DNA of 64,000 bases from Apium graveolens (Eukaryota; Streptophyta; Magnoliopsida; Apiales; Apiaceae). A program made the position numbers and the translations under genes. How positions within the stretch are numbered: the stretch's first letter is position 1; the number at the start of each line of letters is the position of its first letter. Shown here piece after piece: positions 12,080 through 23,900 of the stretch. The DNA lies in contig NC_133648.1 of assembly GCF_009905375.1 (NCBI RefSeq), positions 90,708,631-90,772,630 on the forward strand, in the 5' to 3' direction. The notes under the pieces were generated by a model that worked only from the letters and a program-made list of their open reading frames with translations, was not told the DNA's origin and searched no databases.

Positions 12080-14494
12080 ATGAGTAAGAAGGATATTGGA
12101 GTAAAAATCCCAGTTCTTGACAAAGACAGTTATCACCATTGGAAGGTGAAAATGCACCTTCATCTACTCTCCCAAGATGAAGGTTATATAAACTGCATTG
12201 AGAATGGTCCTCACATTCCCCACAAAGTAGCCACAGTTGCTACGGCGACAATTGCTGTTGGTCAATCCATTCCAAAACCTAGAGCAGAATGGACAATGGA
12301 AGACACAGAAGAAGTCCACAAGGATAAGAAGGCTATGAACATTTTGTTTAATGGTCTTGACAAGGATATGTTTGATAATGTGATAAATTGCACAACTGCC
12401 AAAGAGGTTTGGGACACAGTTCAGCTACTGTGTGAAGGTACAGAACAAGTAAAAGAAAACAAAATGCAGCTTCTCATTCAACAGTATGAGTATTTTCATT
12501 TTGAAGAAAATGAATCTTTAAATGACACATTCAATAGATTCCAAAAGCTGTTGAATGGACTGAAGCTGTATGGTAGAGTGTACCAGGTGAAGGATTCAAA
12601 TCTTAAATTTTTAAGATCCTTGCCAAAGGAATGGAAACCCATGACTGTCTCCTTGAGAAACTCTCAAGATTATAAGGACTTCACTCTTGAAAGATTATAT
12701 GGAATCTTGAAGACTTATGAACTAGAGCTGGAACAGGATGAGGTATTGGAGAAGGGAAGAAAGAAAGGAGGTTCAGTTGCCTTGGTAGCTGAAAATGAGA
12801 AAGAATGCAAACAAGAAACTGTGAGATCTACATCAAACTCCAAAGATGGCACAAGCAAATCAGAATCAAGCAAGGGTAAGGAGCAAGTTGCTGAGAATGA
12901 AGACAACTCCAGCCAAGATGACTCTAATGGTATTGATGAGCATCTTGCATTTCTGTCCAGGAAATTTGCAAAGATGAAATTTAGGAAAAACACTAGAGCC
13001 ACTAAACCTCATAAGAACATGGTGGACAAATCCAAGTTCAAGTGTTACAATTGTGGTACAAGTGGACACTTTGCAAGTGAGTGCAGAAAGCCAACTTCTG
13101 AAAAGAAGAAATTTGACCAAGTAGATTACAAAAAGAAATATTTTGATCTGCTCAAGCAAAAGGAGAGGGCTTTCATTACTCAAGAAAAAGACTGGGCAGC
13201 TGATGGAGAAGAAGAGGATGAAGATGTGGAATATGTCAACTTGGCTCTCATGGCTGATTCTGAGGAAAATGAAGTTAGTTCATCAAGCAACCAGGTAATC
13301 ACTACTGATTTAACACAGCTTACTAAAGAAGAGTGCAATGATGCTTTTAATGACATGTCTACTGAACTGTATCATTTGCGTGTGTCTCTTAAATCTCTTG
13401 CTAAAGAAAATAGTAGGATTAAAGAGAACAATTTGTTTTTAAGTGATAGAAATGCTGTGTTAGAAGATAAGTTGATTGACCTAGAGAAAACTAAGCTACA
13501 TTGTATATCTGTTGAAAATGAACTAGCTGAATCTGTTAAGAAAGTAGAAATACTTTCTAATCAATTAGAGAGAGAGCAAGAGGTGATTAAAGCCTGGAAG
13601 ACATCTAGGGATGTTAGTGCTCAAATTGCCAAGGTCCAAGGAATTGAATCATTCTGTGAGACTGCCTGGGATAAAAACAAAAAGAAACTGGAATTAATTG
13701 ATGGGCTGTCAACGGATGTGGAATCAACGGATGATGAAAATTATCCGTTGAAGGAAGAAAAGGAGCATCCGTTGAAGGTTCCTCAATTAAAACAGGCAGA
13801 TGTTTCTAAAAGTGAAAATCTAAAGAAACTCAACAAAAAGTTTGGTTCAACTTCCAAGAACTTTGTCAAAGGAGAAGCAAGCACATCCAAAGATGTCAGT
13901 AAGGTGAATATAGGGCACATGACCTTAGAACAGTTAAAGAATAGGCTCAAAGTGGTTGAGGATAAAAAGGAAACTAAAAGAAAATCTAATAGAAATGGGA
14001 AGGTAGGGATTAACAAACATAACAATTACACACCTGATAAGTATGCTCCTAGAAAAAGCTGTGTGCATTGTAGTAGTGTTAATCATCTATCTGCTAATTG
14101 CAAATCTATTAAGAAAACTCCCATTCCTGTACCCTCTTCCATGCCTAATATGTCTGCATCACCTCTGCATGCTATGCCTGTTATGTCTCAACAGAATCCT
14201 TATGCACATTTTGCAAACATGCCATATTTTAACAATCCTTATCTTGCTGCATTTGGTATGCCTCAAATGCCATACAATATGTCTATGTGGAATAACATGC
14301 TTGCACAATCCATGCCTTATCAAATTCCAAATGTGCTAAATGATTCTGTGACTAACCCTACACCTCAACCAACTACATCTAAGATCAAGGCTGACTCAAA
14401 GTTACCTAAGTCTAAAGATGCAGGAGGAATGAAGTCTAGGAGAAAGGCTAATAAGAATGGACCCAAGGAAACTTGGGTACCAAAATCAACTTGA
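12080..14494 (+). CDS. gag: Element B gag polyprotein (804 aa)
   Basis: Forms the virus-like particle and packages element RNA. The ATG follows the PBS by about 50 bp. Residues about 10-220 form the Copia gag core (YHHWKVKMHLHLL; KEVWDTVQLLCEGTE). A CCHC zinc knuckle, CYNCGTSGHFASEC, starts near residue 322; a second CCHC-like motif, CVHCSSVNHLSANC, near residue 661. Residues about 430-520 look coiled-coil, and the C-terminal part is Met/Pro/Asn-rich. Four copies of the family motif lie in frame at 13709-13776, read as STD, STD, YPL and HPL in an acidic linker. The reading frame is intact. pol lies in a different frame just downstream. Confidence 0.93.
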   Translation: MSKKDIGVKIPVLDKDSYHHWKVKMHLHLLSQDEGYINCIENGPHIPHKVATVATATIAVGQSIPKPRAEWTMEDTEEVHKDKKAMNILFNGLDKDMFDNVINCTTAKEVWDTVQLLCEGTEQVKENKMQLLIQQYEYFHFEENESLNDTFNRFQKLLNGLKLYGRVYQVKDSNLKFLRSLPKEWKPMTVSLRNSQDYKDFTLERLYGILKTYELELEQDEVLEKGRKKGGSVALVAENEKECKQETVRSTSNSKDGTSKSESSKGKEQVAENEDNSSQDDSNGIDEHLAFLSRKFAKMKFRKNTRATKPHKNMVDKSKFKCYNCGTSGHFASECRKPTSEKKKFDQVDYKKKYFDLLKQKERAFITQEKDWAADGEEEDEDVEYVNLALMADSEENEVSSSSNQVITTDLTQLTKEECNDAFNDMSTELYHLRVSLKSLAKENSRIKENNLFLSDRNAVLEDKLIDLEKTKLHCISVENELAESVKKVEILSNQLEREQEVIKAWKTSRDVSAQIAKVQGIESFCETAWDKNKKKLELIDGLSTDVESTDDENYPLKEEKEHPLKVPQLKQADVSKSENLKKLNKKFGSTSKNFVKGEASTSKDVSKVNIGHMTLEQLKNRLKVVEDKKETKRKSNRNGKVGINKHNNYTPDKYAPRKSCVHCSSVNHLSANCKSIKKTPIPVPSSMPNMSASPLHAMPVMSQQNPYAHFANMPYFNNPYLAAFGMPQMPYNMSMWNNMLAQSMPYQIPNVLNDSVTNPTPQPTTSKIKADSKLPKSKDAGGMKSRRKANKNGPKETWVPKST

Positions 14495-14507
14495 TTGATT
14501 TTATGGT

Positions 14508-16710
14508 GTGCAGGGAAAAAGAAGAAATCTATGGTACTTGGACAGTGGCTGTTCAAGACACATGACAGGAGATTTCTCCCTGCTCACAGAGTTTAAGGAG
14601 AGAGCTGGCCCTAGCATAACCTTTGGAGATGACAGCAAAGGGTTTACTATGGGATATGGCTTGATTTCAACAAGGAATATCATAATTGATGAAGTTGCAT
14701 TAGTTGATGGTCTCAAGCACAACTTACTGAGCATCAGTCAACTATGTGATAGAGGGAATATAATTTCCTTCAATTCAGAAGCCTGTGTTGTCACCAGTAA
14801 GAAAGACAACAAAGTGGTTCTAACTAGAGTTAGAAAAGGAAATGTGTACTTAGCTGACTTCAACTCTACAGATGCAGAATCTATTACTTGTCTCTTCAGC
14901 AAAGCAAGTTCAGTTGAAAGTTGGCTATGACACAAGAAGCTATCCCATTTGAATTTCAAGACAATGAATGATCTAGTCAAAAAGGACTTAGTTAGAGGAA
15001 TTCCTCTTGTTGAATTCTCAAGGGATGGTTTGTGTGATGCTTGTCAGAAAGGCAAACAAAGGAAATCATCATTCAAAAAGAAGCTTGAAACAACAATTGA
15101 TGAACCATTACAGCTGATACATATGGATTTGTTTGGACCAGTCAATGTATTGTCAATTGCAAGAAAAATATATTGCTTTGTGATTGTAGATGATTTCTCA
15201 AAGTTTTCATGGGTCTATTTTCTTGGATCAAAGGATGAAGCAAGTGAAATCATTATCAATCACATCAGGCAAGTCAATAATCATCCTGACTTGAAGGTTA
15301 GGAATATCAGGAGTGACAATGGAACTGAGTTCAAGAATTTGACAATGAGGCTGTTCTGTGAAGAAAATGGAATCATGCATGAGTTCTCAGCTCCAAGAGC
15401 ACCTCAGCAAAATGGGGTAGTTGAAAGAAAGAACAGATCTTTAATTGAGGCTGCCAGAACAATGCTTGAAGAATCAAAGTTACCAACATATTTCTGGGCT
15501 GAAGCTGTTAATCGTGCCTGCTACACTCAGAATATTTCCTTGATCAATCAAGCTAAAGGCATGACTCCTTATCAGTTGTTCAAGAGAAGAAAACCAACTC
15601 TAAACTTTCTTCATGTCTTTGGATGTAAATGCTTTATACTGAGAAATCAATCTGACCATAAAGGGAAGTTTGATGCAAAGGCTGATGAAGGGATATTTGT
15701 TGGTTACTCAGCTGGAAAATCTTATAGGGTCTACAATCTAAGAACCAACATTGTATTGGAATCTGTGCATGTTGTGTTTGATGATAAAAAGATTGATGGA
15801 CTAACAGATGAGGGACACCATGAAAGACTCAAATTTGACAACATTGAGATATATTGTGATGATAGTGAAGAGGAGATTGATGGAAATGACACTTCAAAAG
15901 GGATTCAAGATATGCCCTTGGATAATGCACAAAATACTGCATCCGTTGAAAGTCAGAATTCTGCATCCGTTGAAAGAGGCAATGCAGTATCCGTTGAAAG
16001 ACATAGTGCATCATCCGTTGAAGTACATAATGAAGCATCCGTTGATCATAGTTCATCAACGAATAATCGATTTACATCATCAGTTGATAGAACTCCAAGT
16101 TCCCTGCAAAGGACCAACAACTCAGGGGGAGTTTCAACTGATCAACACTCTGTCTCACATCACGACAATACTGAGGCCACCTCATCTAGAGCACATCTTC
16201 CACCTCAAAGGAAATGGACCAAGAATCATCCCTTTGAACTGATCATTGGTGATGCATCATCTACAGTACAAACAAGAAGAGCTACTCAAAATGAATGTCT
16301 GTATAGTAGTTTTCTATCTCAGGAGGAACCTAAGAAAGTGGAAGAAGCCTTAATGGATCCAGATTGGATATTAGCTATGCAGGAAGAGCTGAACCAATTT
16401 GAGAGAAACAAAGTTTGGAAGCTGGTACCCAAGCCAAAGAACAAGAGTTCCATTGACACAAAATGGGTATTCAGAAACAAGATGGATGAAAATGGCATTG
16501 TCATAAAGAATAAAGCCAGATTGGTTGCTAAAGGCTATTCTCAACAAGAGGGAATAGATTTTGATGAAACATTTGCTCCAGTTGCAAGACTTGAAGCCAT
16601 CAGAATCTTTCTAGCCTATGCAGCTAATGCCAATTTCAAAGTCTATCAGATGGATGTCAAGAGTGCATTTCTAAATGGGGAATTGGAGGAAGAAGTTTAT
16701 GTAAGCCAAC
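14508..16710 (+). pseudogene. pol: Element B pol, 5' part (protease, integrase, start of RT)
   Basis: The frame opens at a TGCAGGG context 14 bases after the gag stop, with no ATG. Protease has LDSGCSRHMTG near 14540. The integrase zinc region follows (HKKLSH, CDACQK); a TGA at 14928-14930 replaces the Trp before HKKLSH. The catalytic core has HMDLFGP, SDNGTEF and NGVVERKNR. The acidic linker at 15800-16250 carries five exact copies of the family motif (15951-16050), read mostly as SVE. RT begins with [11 protein letters not shown] and runs to the YVSQ codons, where element F is inserted. Any protein sequence after 16710 in this frame is LTR of F, not pol. Confidence 0.92.
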
Positions 16711-18173
16711 TGTTAGGGCGAAATCACGCACTAATATTCACGCAAGTATACGCGTTCGCAAGTAATATAGAATACTTTCTAGTTCGTTCCCTCAGAGACT
16801 CAGACTAAGTTATTGTCTAATTTAACTCACTCACCAATGTATGATTACTTCTCAATGTTAAGATAATAACACTTAAAATTGTTGATTAAATATTAACTAT
16901 AATTAACTACTTAATTAACCACTTAACTAACACTGTAATTTATCAATAATAAAACACTCATGAGATCACAACTTCATTATTACTTCCTTCTATAGCCATA
17001 GTTATTACCTTTAGCATGTGACAGTGATGATATTAATCGAATAACACTAAACTGATAAAAGCCAACTTTCATTGTACTAATACCATTCTACCAAACATCC
17101 ACAATTAAGATAGAAATTGAATAGTCATCAATTATGTTGAGTTCCTATATGTCTACAGAAATTGACAACACAACGATTTAAGCACAAGTTATTCCTTTTG
17201 ATTACATAGGGCAAATAAAACTGTTAGAGTTACCTACTAATCATGCACAACGTACATGAACCTATGCTAGCATGGCAAGTTCTAAATCTCAAGATCCACT
17301 GTCGCTTCACAAGAGATTAACACCCTATCTTATATGTTCGCGACGCACATAAGACGAATACGCACAACCAATACTAGATATCATGCAATCATCACACACT
17401 AAAGTATTAAACAATTAACTAAAGAATTCCATAATAAATCCGTTGCAACCCCATGATCACGATTAGCCCATAATAGAACTTATCGCCATCATGGGTTCAT
17501 ATGAAATCATAATAAACGAACACAAGAAAATAACAACTAAACTAATTATATTAAAACAGAGTACGTCACAAGAGTAAATAAGTCAAAGCAAGAAAACTAG
17601 CATCCAACGTTACAACGAAACAAGAATCACAAGAATATATGCTTCCTCTTCGTTGCTGTGTGCTAAATCGGTCTTCTTCCTTATCTCCTTCGCTTCTTGC
17701 AAAACACAATCTAAAACATAATCCCCTCTTAATACTCTGTGAAAAACGTCTCAAATCTACTTATATAATAGTCCCATAAAACTCAGATTACAGAGAAGTT
17801 GGAAGCCAAACAGAAGTAGAAGTCTAAAACAATATATTATTTTCCCCGACCCTGCGCGGCCGCTCAGCATTTCTGCGCGGGCGCGCAAGGCTGCTGCACG
17901 GCCGCTCAGCATTGCTGCGCGGGTGCGCAGGACCCTACTGGAAAATTTCCAGGTTTGCTCCGTTTCTTCGCCGTAATCTGCCCGTTCTTTTCCTCTCGCA
18001 ATGGTGAACACATGCCAAGGCTTATTCTTGATGATTCCTCCTCCGAAATGCAACTAATACCCTGAAATGCATAAACACTAGAAAAACGCATCAAATACAC
18101 AAAATACTTGATTTCAAGACACCAATTTAAGCCATTTTAAGACGTTCTAAGTGGTATAAAATGCCACTTATCA
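16711..18173 (-). repeat. Element F 3' LTR (left copy)
   Basis: 1463 bp, TGTTAGG...TTATCA on the + strand. It carries a 42-bp tandem duplication of a GC-rich block (CTGCGCGGCCGCTCAGCAT and neighbours) at 17849-17931; the other LTR has one copy. The rest of the LTR is AT-rich. A TATATAA-type box lies just beyond the GC block in transcription direction. Confidence 0.95.
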
Positions 18174-18186
18174 CACCCCAAAACTT
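18174..18186 (-). other. Element F polypurine tract
   Basis: On the - strand AAGTTTTGGGGTG, directly before the 3' LTR start TGATAAGTGG. It is the expected plus-strand primer. Confidence 0.8.
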
Positions 18187-19318
18187 AAATCGATGCTTGT
18201 CCTCAAGCGTCACAGACTCAAAAACAAATAAAAATATGCATGAATGCAATCTATATGAAAATGCAACGATCCCCCTTACTACAATTAACCAACCAAATTG
18301 TCACGTCTCAACGAATGCAGTTAGACACTAAAGATCAAGAAACTCATGCAAACGGACATACCGCCAGAAACGTGGTGTGTGCAAATGCTTAACAGATATG
18401 CTTCGGAACTAGACCAATTACTATGACTAGACTTTCCTCAAGGCAATCCTACGATTATACAAAGAATAAAAATTCTAGGCACAAACTGATATACAACACT
18501 ACAAGAACTTTAGAGCTTACTACGGAATCGTGCTTTTTATTTACAACGCAAATGCTTATTTGACCGTGCAGTGAGTGAGGTCCACAAAAGACTTATACAA
18601 TGGTATCCATGTAACGAGCGTTAGGTTAGCGGATCCCAGACTCTAAAAGCCTTAGGTCACTAGGCACAAAGTCTCCTAAGAACTTAATAGCTCGAATACC
18701 AAAGAGCCCACTCTTGATCAATTACGCAAAGTTTTTTTTTTTTTAACTCTGAGCAAGTGCGTTTCGCTCCATCTTGCTCAACCCTAGACTACTCGCATAA
18801 CATGCGAGCCGGCTACTAGCCATTTGACGCCTAGCCACAACTAGCAACAAATTCCATTTTTACTCCATTTTTTTTCTTTTTCATGCCTTTACCACTAAGA
18901 ACCTATTATCAAATTCTAAGCATAATAAATAGATTATCCTCGAAAATAATCAGATCATAACAACAATCTAGTCCTTCAGCATTCTCTAAGACTTAGTGAC
19001 AATACAAGTGCTTCTAGCATGCATATCAACCTACACAACTTAATATCACTTTAATGCTATCACTACACTCGCATCAATATCACAATTCAGTCGATAAATC
19101 ATTGCAAAAGGGATCATGGTATATGCATGAGCTATATGATATGACAACAAATAAAGCTATATAAAAAAACTATATGGCAAAAATTATGCAACTATATGAA
19201 CTAACTATCATGAATATGCAACTATATGACACACACAAAATATTCCTTAACTACCACCCCCAAACTTAAAATCTTCACTGTCCCCAGTGAAGGTAGTAGA
19301 AAGGAACACAGGGTATAC
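18187..19318 (-). other. Noncoding spacer after the env-like gene of F
   Basis: About 1.1 kb with no coding potential, including a T-run near 18731-18744. A second polypurine-like tract, - strand TTTAAGTTTGGGGGTGG, lies near 19251-19267. It nearly repeats the terminal tract, TTTAAGTTTTGGGGTG. Such long 3' noncoding regions are usual in Athila-type elements. Confidence 0.7.
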
Positions 19319-20491
19319 CTACTCGGAGTCATCATCATCATCACCCTCAGTGGGTGGAGTATCAGGCGGCGGGTATGCAGAGTCCTCACCAAAAACTGGC
19401 CACTGGATATCAGCTCCAAGGCCTCGAAAAGCAGTCCCCAACGCAAGGGTGAGCTCCTGAGCAAACCTGCTCTGCGTCTCATACATGGCATCCATCCGCC
19501 GTGAAAGCCTCCTATACTGGGCATCACCCATCCCAGCACCCTCCTGAGCTCTCGAAGAACTAGCCTCACCACGCCCTGGCCTGGCCATAGTAGCACCTCG
19601 TGCTGGACGCCCTCCTGGAAGACGATAACCCAGCCCATGCTCCTCAGGCTCACCACCGGTCCACTCCTGCATCCCATTCAGAGTGCCAGAATCTATAGGA
19701 GCTGCTGGCAACTGCAACTGCTCATGAGCCGGCCAGTTCACTCCTACTGCATGGCATAGCTTTGTAACCGTGGATGCATAAGGGATGTTCATATGCTTTG
19801 CTCCCCTCAAAAACTTCAGAATTCCTTGGTAGATAAACTCACCAAGGTCCACATAGTATTCCTCATTCAGAATTCCCCACAACAACTGTGCTCTCTCAAC
19901 TGTGACCTCGTGTGTATGTGAAGAAGGCAAAATATTAGCACATATAAATGCGTTCCATGCACGGGCATACCTGTTCATGGCGATCGCCGAAAAGTGACGA
20001 TACTCATTATTGGCTGGACTGCGGTTCCAAACTGTGCCCGGTCGACAGAGAGTCGCACAAATCAAATCCAAGTCAAAATCCTCAGCAGTCTTTTCATTCC
20101 AGTTCTCCTCCTCGGGCTTCCTCTCTCGCTGTCCAATCACTCGGCGAATCGCCGCAGGATGATAATCAACCGTCAGCCCCCGAACTACAGAAAACCCATT
20201 CTTTTCAGCCTTCGCGTTCGCGTAGAACTCGCGAACAACACTCATCGGTACTGCTTCGGGTGACTCACAAAAAGCTATCCACCCCTTCTCTGCAATCATG
20301 GACAACAACTCACCATCCCTCCCTGATGGTAAAAACCCCCTCTCCTTCAGAATCGGCTTCCCCAACAGCCTAGTGTACTCCTCCTCCGCGGCTCTGTCAG
20401 TTAACCGAGGCCTTGCAGCAGTACCCCTTGATGAATCAGCAGTAGGAACTGTGCTGCTGCTGTCAATAGTGCGTGCTCTCTTGGGTGCCAT
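19319..20491 (-). CDS. Element F env-like / 'putative plant transposon protein' (390 aa)
   Basis: An intact frame downstream of pol, in the place of the third gene of Athila elements, often called env-like and found in databases as a putative plant transposon protein domain. It starts MAPKRARTID. Residues about 30-270 make up the domain: WIAFCESP, VVREFYANA, a FSVVRG strand, ARAWNAFICANIL, LLWGILNEEYYVDLGEFI and VTKLCHAVGV. The tail is Gly/Arg-rich, then a short helical segment (YRRLSRRMDAMYETQ) and an acidic end. I see no signal peptide or membrane anchor, so an envelope role is not supported. A TATATATA lies about 97 bp upstream. Function unknown. Pattern similarities to the Copia accessory proteins are listed under findings. 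Confidence 0.82.
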   Translation of the reverse strand: MAPKRARTIDSSSTVPTADSSRGTAARPRLTDRAAEEEYTRLLGKPILKERGFLPSGRDGELLSMIAEKGWIAFCESPEAVPMSVVREFYANAKAEKNGFSVVRGLTVDYHPAAIRRVIGQRERKPEEENWNEKTAEDFDLDLICATLCRPGTVWNRSPANNEYRHFSAIAMNRYARAWNAFICANILPSSHTHEVTVERAQLLWGILNEEYYVDLGEFIYQGILKFLRGAKHMNIPYASTVTKLCHAVGVNWPAHEQLQLPAAPIDSGTLNGMQEWTGGEPEEHGLGYRLPGGRPARGATMARPGRGEASSSRAQEGAGMGDAQYRRLSRRMDAMYETQSRFAQELTLALGTAFRGLGADIQWPVFGEDSAYPPPDTPPTEGDDDDDSE

Positions 20492-20946
20492 TGATTTGTG
20501 AATAAAAGTGTGTAAGAACTAATTTTTGATGTTTATGAGAGGGTTTAAGTGTAGGAAGTTGTGGGAGATATGTAGGATAGGTGTATGTATATATAGGGTG
20601 TGGAGTAGGTTAAATTAGATTAGGAGTGGGTTTGAGGTATAAAATCATGGGGTAATGGGAAAAGAATTCGTGGGTTTATGGGCTGTAATGGGTTTTTGTG
20701 TTTTTTTTTTTTTTTTTTCTGAACTGTAAAAAAAATTTCTGGAACTCGACCCCTGCGCGGCCGCTCAGCATAGCTGCGCGGGCGCGCAGAGGGTCTTCTG
20801 GATTTTTTTTTTCAGCCCCTGTTTTCTGATTTTTTTGTGTTTTTGGATAGGTTATTAACTTCTAAGAGTTCCTGTAACAACAATTCATGGGTTGCCTCCC
20901 ACGCAGCGCTTCTTTTTCGTCATTAGCTTGACGTTCCGTTCCTTTC
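20492..20946 (-). promoter_or_regulatory. pol-env gap of F with LTR GC-block and TATA box
   Basis: A GC-rich block at 20748-20795 (CTGCGCGGCCGCTCAGCAT, then GCTGCGCGGGCGCGCAG) is nearly identical to the block in the LTRs (17849-17931, 27571-27615). Its ends, CTGCGCG and CGCGCAG, are inverted and could pair. A TATATATA lies at 20588-20595, between the block and the env-like ATG at 20491. In the LTR the block is likewise upstream of a TATA box. I infer a separate promoter for the env-like gene. Confidence 0.6.
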
Positions 20947-23900
20947 TCACGTAGTCAACAAAATGGCACTAACCACCTCTCGGTTTGCCATGTCCCCATA
21001 GTAGTGCTTCAACCGCTGACCGTTAACCTTGAATGCTTGGTCCGAATCATTCTCAAAAATTTCCACCGCTCCATGTGGAAACACAGTTTTGACAATAAAA
21101 GGTCCAGACCACCTTGATTTCAACTTCCCAGGAAAAAGTCGGAGCCGAGAGTTAAATAACAGAACTTGTTGCCCTGGCATAAACATCTTAGGATGTAGCT
21201 TCCTATCGTGCCACCTTTTCACCTTTTCCTTATACCTTGAAGTCGAAATTCATCAAGTTCATTAAGCTGAAGCATTCTTTTCTTACCAGCTGCATCTAAA
21301 TCCAGGTTCAATTTCTTCAATGCCCAGTAGGCCTTATGCTCAAGCTCCGCCGGTAGATGACATCCCTTACCGTACACCAACTGAAACGGTAACATCCCAA
21401 GTGGCGTTTTGTATGCTGTTCTGTAAGCCCAAACAGCTTCATCGAGCTTTAAAGACCAATCCTTCCTTGATGGAAAAACAACCTTCTCTAGAATGCGCTT
21501 TATCTCTCTGTTAGACACTTCCACTTGACCATTTATTTGCGGATGATAGGCAGTAGCTACTCGATGATTCACATTATAACGCTGCATCATAGAAGTGAAC
21601 TTACGGTTGCAAAAATGCGATCCTTCATCACTTATGATTACCCGAGGTGTTCCAAACCTTGTAAAAATTTGCTTATGAAGAAAATTTAGCACTGCCTTTG
21701 CATCATTTGTTGGTAAAGCTTTAACTTCAACCCATTTTGAGACATAATCGACTGCCAGCAAAATGTACTGATTATTGCAAGGTGAGATAAAAGGCCCCAT
21801 GAAATCGATTCCCCATACATCAAAGACCTCGACTTCAAGCATCACATTTAATGGCATCTCATCCTTCCTTGACAAATTTCCCACTCTTTGGCAACGATCA
21901 CACCTTAAAACAAACTGATGAGCATCCTTGAACAAGGTGGGCCAGAAAAAACCTGCTTGCAGAATACGAGCTGCCGTTTTCTCACCTCCATAGTGTCCAC
22001 CATAAACTGTGGAATGGCAGTCTCGTAATATCCCCTCCGTCTCACAGAACGGGATACATCTCCTGATGATCTGGTCAGCTCCCTGTCTAAACAAATATGG
22101 TTCATCCCACATATACCACTTCACCTCATGCAGAAACTTCTTCTTTTGCGCGGATGTCAAATTGGGAGGCATTATATTGCTGACAAGATAGTTTACAATA
22201 TCTGCAAACCATGGTTCTTCCTCCTGAATTGCAAACAACTGCTCATCCGGAAAAGATTCATTGATTAACGTCCTATCTTGTGAAGTAGAATCGGGATTCT
22301 CCAACCTAGAGAGATGGTCAGCTACTTGATTCTCGGTACCTTTTCTATCTTTGATCTCTAACTCAAATTCCTGAAGTAAAAGCACCCAACGAATGAGTCT
22401 CGGCTTCGAATCCTTCTTAGAAACCAGATAGCGAATAGCTGCATGATCAGTGAATACTGTCACTTTCGTACCAAGCAGATAAGATCGAAATTTCTCAAAG
22501 CCAAAGACTATAGCCAAAAGCTCCTTCTCAGTAGTGGTGTAGTTCAATTGGGCCCCATTTAAAGTCTTACTCGCATAGTAGACCACATGGAAGAGATTTT
22601 TCTTGCGCTGTCCCAGAACTGCACCTACCGCATAGTCACTCGCATCACACATCATCTCAAACGGTTCTGTCCAATCTGGTGCTGTAATAACTGGTGCCGT
22701 GATCAAACTCTCCTTGAAAGTCTCGAATGCTGCCAAACATTCATCATCAAATTTGAAAGGCACATCTTTCTCAAGTAAATTGCACAACGGCTTAGATATC
22801 TTTGAAAAGTCCTTGATGAATCGCCGATAAAAACCCGCATGACCGAGAAAACTACGGATTCCTTTCACTGAATTAGGTGGGGGAAGATTTTCAATGACTC
22901 CCACCTTGGCCTTGTCCACCTCCAGACCTTTGCTAGAGACCTTATGCCCAAGGATAATGCCTTCACGCACCATAAAATGACATTTCTCCCAATTAAGCAC
23001 CAAATTAGTTTCCACGCATCTTTTGAGTACGGCGCGCAGATTATTCAAGCATTCATCATATGAGTGTCCAAAGACGGAGAAGTCATCCATGAACACTTCG
23101 ACGTTATTTCCAATCATGTCAGAGAATATAGCCATCATACATCTCTGAAAGGTGGCCGGGGCGCCACATAACCCAAACGAAACTCTACGAAAAGCAAATG
23201 TGCCAAATGGACAAGTGAAGGTAGTCTTTTCCTGATCCTCTGGTGCAATACAAATCTGATTATACCCGGAATACCCATCCAGAAGACAAAAATACTCATG
23301 TCCCGCCAATCTGTCCAGCATTTGATCAATGAATGGGAGAGGGAAGTGATCCTTTCTTGTGGCTTTGTTCAATTTTCTATAATCCATGCATACTCTCCAT
23401 CCTGTAACTGTTCGAGTAGGGATGAGCTCATTCTTTTCATTTGCGACCACAGTGATACCTCCCTTCTTAGGAACACATTGTACAGGGCTCACCCACGAGC
23501 TGTCAGAAATAGGATAAATGATGCCTGCATCTAGCCATTTCAGAATTTCTTTCTTCACCACCTCCTTCATGACTGGGTTCAGTCTTCGCTGCTGTTCCAC
23601 ATTTGGCTTACTACCTTCCTCTAACAGAATTTTATGCATACAATATGAGGGACTTATCCCCTTGATGTCTGCTATAGTCCATCCTATAGCCGATTTGAAT
23701 TCTCTCAAAATCCTTAAGAGCTTGTCTTCCTCACTACCTGAAAGGTCAGCTGAAATAATAACAGGTAACGTAGATGAATCACCTAAAAAGGCATACCTCA
23801 AGTGTTCAGGTAATGGTTTGAGCTCTAAGGTAGGCGCTTCCTCTATTGATGGTTTGAGCTTCCCTTCAGCGTTCTTGAGGTCAGAAGTACCAAGAGATTC

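Noticed and set aside
16711..16808. The last ~30 codons of the first B pol frame as part of pol
   Set aside because: They are translated from the LTR of element F after the insertion point.
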